Positions 63,383 to 64,000 of a stretch of 64,000 nucleotides of DNA are shown one piece after another; positions within the stretch are counted from its first letter, which is position 1; the number at the start of each line of letters is the position of its first letter. A program made the position numbers and the translations under genes. The DNA lies in NCBI RefSeq assembly GCF_004402405.1, contig NZ_SOFE01000023.1:556297-620296 (forward strand), read 5' to 3'. This DNA comes from Cryobacterium levicorallinum (GTDB lineage: Bacteria; Actinomycetota; Actinomycetes; Actinomycetales; Microbacteriaceae). The notes under the pieces are model-generated. The model was not told where the DNA came from, ran no database searches, and saw only the letters and a list, made by a program, of their open reading frames with translations.

Positions 63383-64000
63383 CCGGTCCAGGAACCACCG
63401 GCACCGGACGTACCCGCACGATCGTGGTCGGCGGCGGTATCGCCGGCCTCGCGAGTGCAGCCCTGCTCGCCCGCGAGGGCCATGAGGTGACCCTGCTCGA
63501 GGCCCGTTCCGAGCTCGGCGGGCGGGCCGGCGTGTGGAACACCGGTGGCTTTCACTTCGACACCGGCCCATCGTGGTATCTCATGCCCGAGGTATTCGAG
63601 CACTTCTACCGCCTGCTCGGAACCTCCGCAGCCGAACAACTCGACCTCGTCAAGCTGGACCCGGGCTATCGGGTGCACTTTGAAGGGGACAAGGCCCCGG
63701 TGGATATTCTCGCTGACCGGGCCGCCAACATCCGCTTATTTGAGCAGCTGCAGCCGGGGGCCGGGGCGGCGCTTCGCCGTTACCTCGACTCGGCCGCCGA
63801 GACCTACGACCTGGCCGTGCAGCGTTTTCTGTACTCCAGCTACGAATCGTTTCGCCCGTTTTTAGTGCCCGACGTGCTGCGGCGGCTCGGACGGCTGGCC
63901 CGTCTGCTGCTGCAACCACTGGACAAGTTCGTGGCTGGCTTTGTCAGCGACCCCCGACTGCGGCAGATCCTCGGCTACCCGGCGGTCTTTCTCGGGTCGG
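63379..64000 (+). CDS. crtI: phytoene desaturase, N-terminal part
   Basis: FAD-dependent desaturase that turns phytoene into lycopene; cut off by the window end after 207 codons. The N-terminal Rossmann motif VVGGGIAGLASAALLAREGH is followed by LGGRAGVW and FDTGPSWYLMPEVF, all typical of CrtI. In Microbacteriaceae the operon usually continues with C50 carotenoid genes (lycopene elongase and cyclases), which would be to the right of this window. Confidence 0.94.
   Translation, partial: MTGPGTTGTGRTRTIVVGGGIAGLASAALLAREGHEVTLLEARSELGGRAGVWNTGGFHFDTGPSWYLMPEVFEHFYRLLGTSAAEQLDLVKLDPGYRVHFEGDKAPVDILADRAANIRLFEQLQPGAGAALRRYLDSAAETYDLAVQRFLYSSYESFRPFLVPDVLRRLGRLARLLLQPLDKFVAGFVSDPRLRQILGYPAVFLGS

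Overview
The window is a stretch of core chromosome from a high-GC actinobacterium, most probably a pigmented member of the Microbacteriaceae (Cryobacterium-like; the genus is an inference). Three things point there. The division and cell-wall (dcw) cluster runs mraZ to wag31 in actinobacterial order. Next to it are loci known from mycobacteria and corynebacteria: idsA-type synthase / Rv2175c-like / PknL-like kinase / aroG, and garA / ftsR. A crtE-crtB-crtI carotenoid operon sits opposite a MarR regulator. I see no tRNA, rRNA, insertion sequence, prophage, integron or CRISPR array.

Layout. 1-5.9 kb: end of an M56-type metallopeptidase gene, a four-gene osmoprotectant (OpuC-type) ABC transporter, a TetR regulator and an App1-type phosphatase. 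5.9-9.6 kb: a four-gene NMT1/THI5-like ABC importer of unknown substrate. 9.8-14.3 kb: pyrD, nrdR, hisD, a flavin reductase and an acyltransferase. 14.4-38.3 kb: one long minus-strand block reading mraZ, rsmH, ftsL-like, ftsI, murE, murF, mraY, murD, ftsW, murG, murC, ftsQ, ftsZ, yggS, sepF, yggT, wag31, lspA, rluD-type, dnaE. Many of these genes overlap by 1-16 bases, so the block is probably a few long operons. Internal breaks before ftsZ and wag31 carry likely promoters. 38.5-49.6 kb: DUF3040 protein, polyprenyl synthase, Rv2175c-like DNA-binding protein, LysM cell-wall protein, PASTA kinase, class II DAHP synthase, acyltransferase, ROK glucokinase and long-chain acyl-CoA ligase. 49.8-56.1 kb: peptide deformylase, a MinD-like ATPase, pyruvate carboxylase and a divergent ParA-like ATPase. 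56.5-60.6 kb: two MerR regulators, a GarA/OdhI FHA protein, a CDP-alcohol phosphatidyltransferase, a NUDIX hydrolase and apt. 60.7-64 kb: the MarR regulator and crtE-crtB-crtI, with crtI cut by the window end.

The genes fit together as envelope growth plus its control. The dcw block makes lipid II and the divisome. wag31 and sepF organise pole and septum. The PASTA kinase, the FHA protein and the FtsR-like regulator are the usual signalling partners. The two prenyl synthases supply isoprenoid chains, one of them for carotenoids.

I did not find a convincing undescribed multi-gene system. The least explained signals are in cis: a four-copy array with exact 17-base spacing upstream of wag31; an octamer (GGCATCCG/CGGATGCC) seen 31 times on both strands; a (GTTTC)5 tract before yggS; operator-like palindromes at ftsZ, crtE and the acyl-CoA ligase; a short ORF with a strong ribosome binding site in front of crtE; and a 15-base minisatellite inside the FHA gene.
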